Origin: Phycisphaeraceae bacterium
GTDB lineage: Bacteria > Planctomycetota > Phycisphaerae > Phycisphaerales > Phycisphaeraceae
Direction of reading: 5' to 3'
Assembly (NCBI GenBank): GCA_020850375.1
Contig: JADZET010000235.1
Location: forward strand, 1-7,132
DNA length: 7,132 bases
Shown: piece after piece, positions 5,715 to 7,132 of the stretch
Position numbering within the stretch: position 1 is the stretch's first letter
Layout of the letters: the number at the start of each line of letters is the position of its first letter
The notes under the pieces: model-generated
The model's input: only the letters and a program-made list of their open reading frames with translations
The model's database searches: none
Told to the model about the DNA's origin: nothing
Made by a program: the position numbers and the translations under genes

Positions 5715-7132
5715 GACCTGGCCTCCGCATCAGCCGGCGTCGGACGCAGGCTGGTCGTGGGTTCCGCGGTTACGCCCTGCTGCTGATCCTGCGTCGGCGG
5801 CGGCGACGGCTCGACCGGGGCGGGCGCCTCGGTCCCCGCGGCCAGACGCTCCTCGGCCGCCCGCGCCTGGTCCGGCGGCAGCAGCTCGATCGTCCATCGG
5901 ATCTCGAAACGCCAGTCCTCCTGGCTCGGCTCGTCCGCCAGCGGACGCGTCGGCAGCACCAGCGCCATGTCCGCCGAGCCGGCCGATGAGCTCATGCCCG
6001 GCATCGGCAGGCTGCTGTTGTAACCCGGCGGCATCATCGCCGGACCGGGGTACATCGACTCGCCCGGACGGCGGGCCGCCCCCGGACCCGACGCAACCTT
6101 GTCGAACTCCACCACCGGGTTGGCCGAGATCACCATCTTGTACGGCCGATCGTTCCGCTGGGCCTGCTCACGCAGCTTGGACACAAACGTCTGGGTGAAG
6201 AACGTCACCCCGTCCTTGTTCGGCGTCGTGCCCCGCAGCGTGACCTGGAACGACGGCGGCAGCGAGCTGCCGTCGGCCGCCGCGGCCCACGGGTCCGTCC
6301 GCCAGGGAGACGCCTGCTGCTCGTCCGGCCGGCTCGACACGGACGACGGCGACCACCCCGCCACGCTCGGGTCGCCGCTGCCGATACGGTAGGACGTGGC
6401 CATCGACGTGATATAGATCCGCCTCCGCTCGGCACGAGGGACCTCGGCGATCTTCCGATAGTCCGCCGCGAGCGTCTGCGGCTGCGGGTTGGCCGCCTCG
6501 AGCGCCGCCTCGATGTCCGACAGGATCAACGGCCAGACCGATCGGCCGTCCAGCAGCGCCTGGAGCGTCCGCATCTGCGCCCGCGGGTCGGCCGCCTGCG
6601 CCGCTTCGTCCCAACGATTCTTGAGGTTCGACGCCTGCGTGACCACCCCGTCGACCGAGGACAGCTCGCCCTTGTCGAACGCGCTGCGGGCCTGCACCAG
6701 CGTCAGCGCGTTCCACGCCGTCGCCGCCACGACCACCCCCGCCGCCGCCGCGAACCACGGCTGCTTGGCCCGCCACTGCTTCTGCTGTCGCACCGCCGCC
6801 GGCAGAATGTTCGCCGACACCCGCTCCATCCCCAGCCCCTGCAGCGCCAGCCCGTACGCCGTCGCCAGGTTCACCGCCTCGTCCGCGAACTCCACGTCCT
6901 CCTTGCCCTGCACCGTCAGCTTCTTGAACCCCGACAGCCGCGTCACCTCGATCTGAAGCTGCTGCTTGAGGAACTTCTGCAGCCCCGGCAGACGGAACGT
7001 CGAGCCCACCCCCACCATCCGCCGCAGCGCCGCGTCGCGGTTGAGGCTCTGGTAGTACCCCAGCGACCGCTGAAGCTCCTGCACCAGATCCGAGAACACC
7101 GGCCGCATCGCCTGGAAGATCTGCTTGGCGTA
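5711..7132 (-). CDS. pilM: PilM-PilN fusion, type IV pilus-type (GspL-like) assembly protein, 5' end outside window
   Basis: The frame is open from the window edge and gives 473 visible residues before TGA. Visible residues 1-101 are the tail of the actin-like ATPase PilM: helix L-V-Q-E-L-Q-R-S-L-G-Y-Y (16-27), V-G-V-G-S-T-F-R-L-P-G-L (40-51) and the closing A-Y-G-L-A-L-Q-G-L-G (92-101). With no stop, S-A-N-I-L-P (106-111) follows. It resembles the N-terminal I-N-L-L-P motif of PilN that docks into PilM in known systems. A basic stretch and a membrane helix at about 126-146 come next. The periplasmic part has a helical stalk (147-195), W-P-L-I-L-S-D-I (200-207) and F-Q-V-T-L-R-G (295-301) followed by a helix, as in PilN/GspL ferredoxin-like domains. 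A Pro/Met/Gly-rich insert (about 352-381) and a Pro/Glu/Gln-rich tail complete it. Cytosolic ATPase, one helix and periplasmic domain is the layout of GspL. It heads the operon portion seen here; the nucleotide-binding half is outside the window. Confidence 0.88.
   Translation of the reverse strand, partial: YAKQIFQAMRPVFSDLVQELQRSLGYYQSLNRDAALRRMVGVGSTFRLPGLQKFLKQQLQIEVTRLSGFKKLTVQGKEDVEFADEAVNLATAYGLALQGLGMERVSANILPAAVRQQKQWRAKQPWFAAAAGVVVAATAWNALTLVQARSAFDKGELSSVDGVVTQASNLKNRWDEAAQAADPRAQMRTLQALLDGRSVWPLILSDIEAALEAANPQPQTLAADYRKIAEVPRAERRRIYITSMATSYRIGSGDPSVAGWSPSSVSSRPDEQQASPWRTDPWAAAADGSSLPPSFQVTLRGTTPNKDGVTFFTQTFVSKLREQAQRNDRPYKMVISANPVVEFDKVASGPGAARRPGESMYPGPAMMPPGYNSSLPMPGMSSSAGSADMALVLPTRPLADEPSQEDWRFEIRWTIELLPPDQARAAEERLAAGTEAPAPVEPSPPPTQDQQQGVTAEPTTSLRPTPADAEARS
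5722..5726 (-). promoter_or_regulatory. Shine-Dalgarno for the PilO-like gene
   Basis: GGAGG on the minus strand lies 7 bases upstream of ATG 5714, within the final codons of the PilM-PilN gene. It confirms the start and supports translational coupling. Confidence 0.75.

Noticed and set aside
4524..5786. Plus-strand open frame of 420 codons opposite the PilO-like gene
   Set aside because: Its translation is Arg/His/Leu-rich with no domain pattern, as expected for the antisense of a GC-rich gene. The minus-strand gene has a membrane helix, a Shine-Dalgarno and an ATGA junction.

Overview
This GC-rich window reads as a piece of bacterial chromosome. It most likely comes from the Planctomycetota, possibly a Phycisphaerae-like lineage. 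That guess rests on the style of the pilus-type proteins (large, poorly conserved, proline-rich periplasmic proteins downstream of a PilM-like gene) and on the very GC-biased codon use. It is inference, because there is no rRNA or other marker gene here. No tRNA, CRISPR array, insertion sequence or phage gene is visible. Coding density is almost complete, with no gene-free stretch longer than about 60 bases.

Left part, plus strand (1-2173): three genes read rightward. The first, cut off at its 5' end, is the C-terminal part of a CNNM/CorC-type membrane protein (end of a CBS pair plus the CorC_HlyC transporter-associated domain). The second overlaps it by ATGA (507-510). It is a complete paralogue with the DUF21/CNNM membrane domain and a diverged CBS pair, but without the CorC_HlyC domain. 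The two form a tandem, probably co-translated pair for divalent cation (Mg2+-type) transport or sensing. After 26 bases comes a 213-residue protein of unknown role whose core looks like a PD-(D/E)XK nuclease fold.

Right part, minus strand (7132-2194): three genes read leftward and form one apparent operon. The first, cut off at its 5' end, begins with the tail of the actin-like ATPase PilM. It runs without a stop into an N-I-L-P motif, a membrane helix and a PilN-like periplasmic domain, so it is a natural PilM-PilN fusion with the layout of the type II secretion protein GspL. The second starts at an ATGA overlap behind a good Shine-Dalgarno. It is a bitopic protein in the PilO/GspM position with a probable ferredoxin-like C-terminal domain. 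The third follows a 56-base gap holding a perfect 8-bp GC hairpin. It is a bitopic protein with coiled coil, Pro/Thr-rich linker and a fibronectin-III-like C-terminal domain, in the position of PilP/GspC. Together they look like a lineage-specific inner-membrane alignment (assembly-platform) complex of a type IV pilus or type II secretion machine.

The two groups converge with only 20 bases between their stop codons and no convincing terminator. The most interesting content is the rearranged PilMNOP-like module. The second points of interest are the degenerate tandem CNNM paralogue and the uncharacterised nuclease-like gene.
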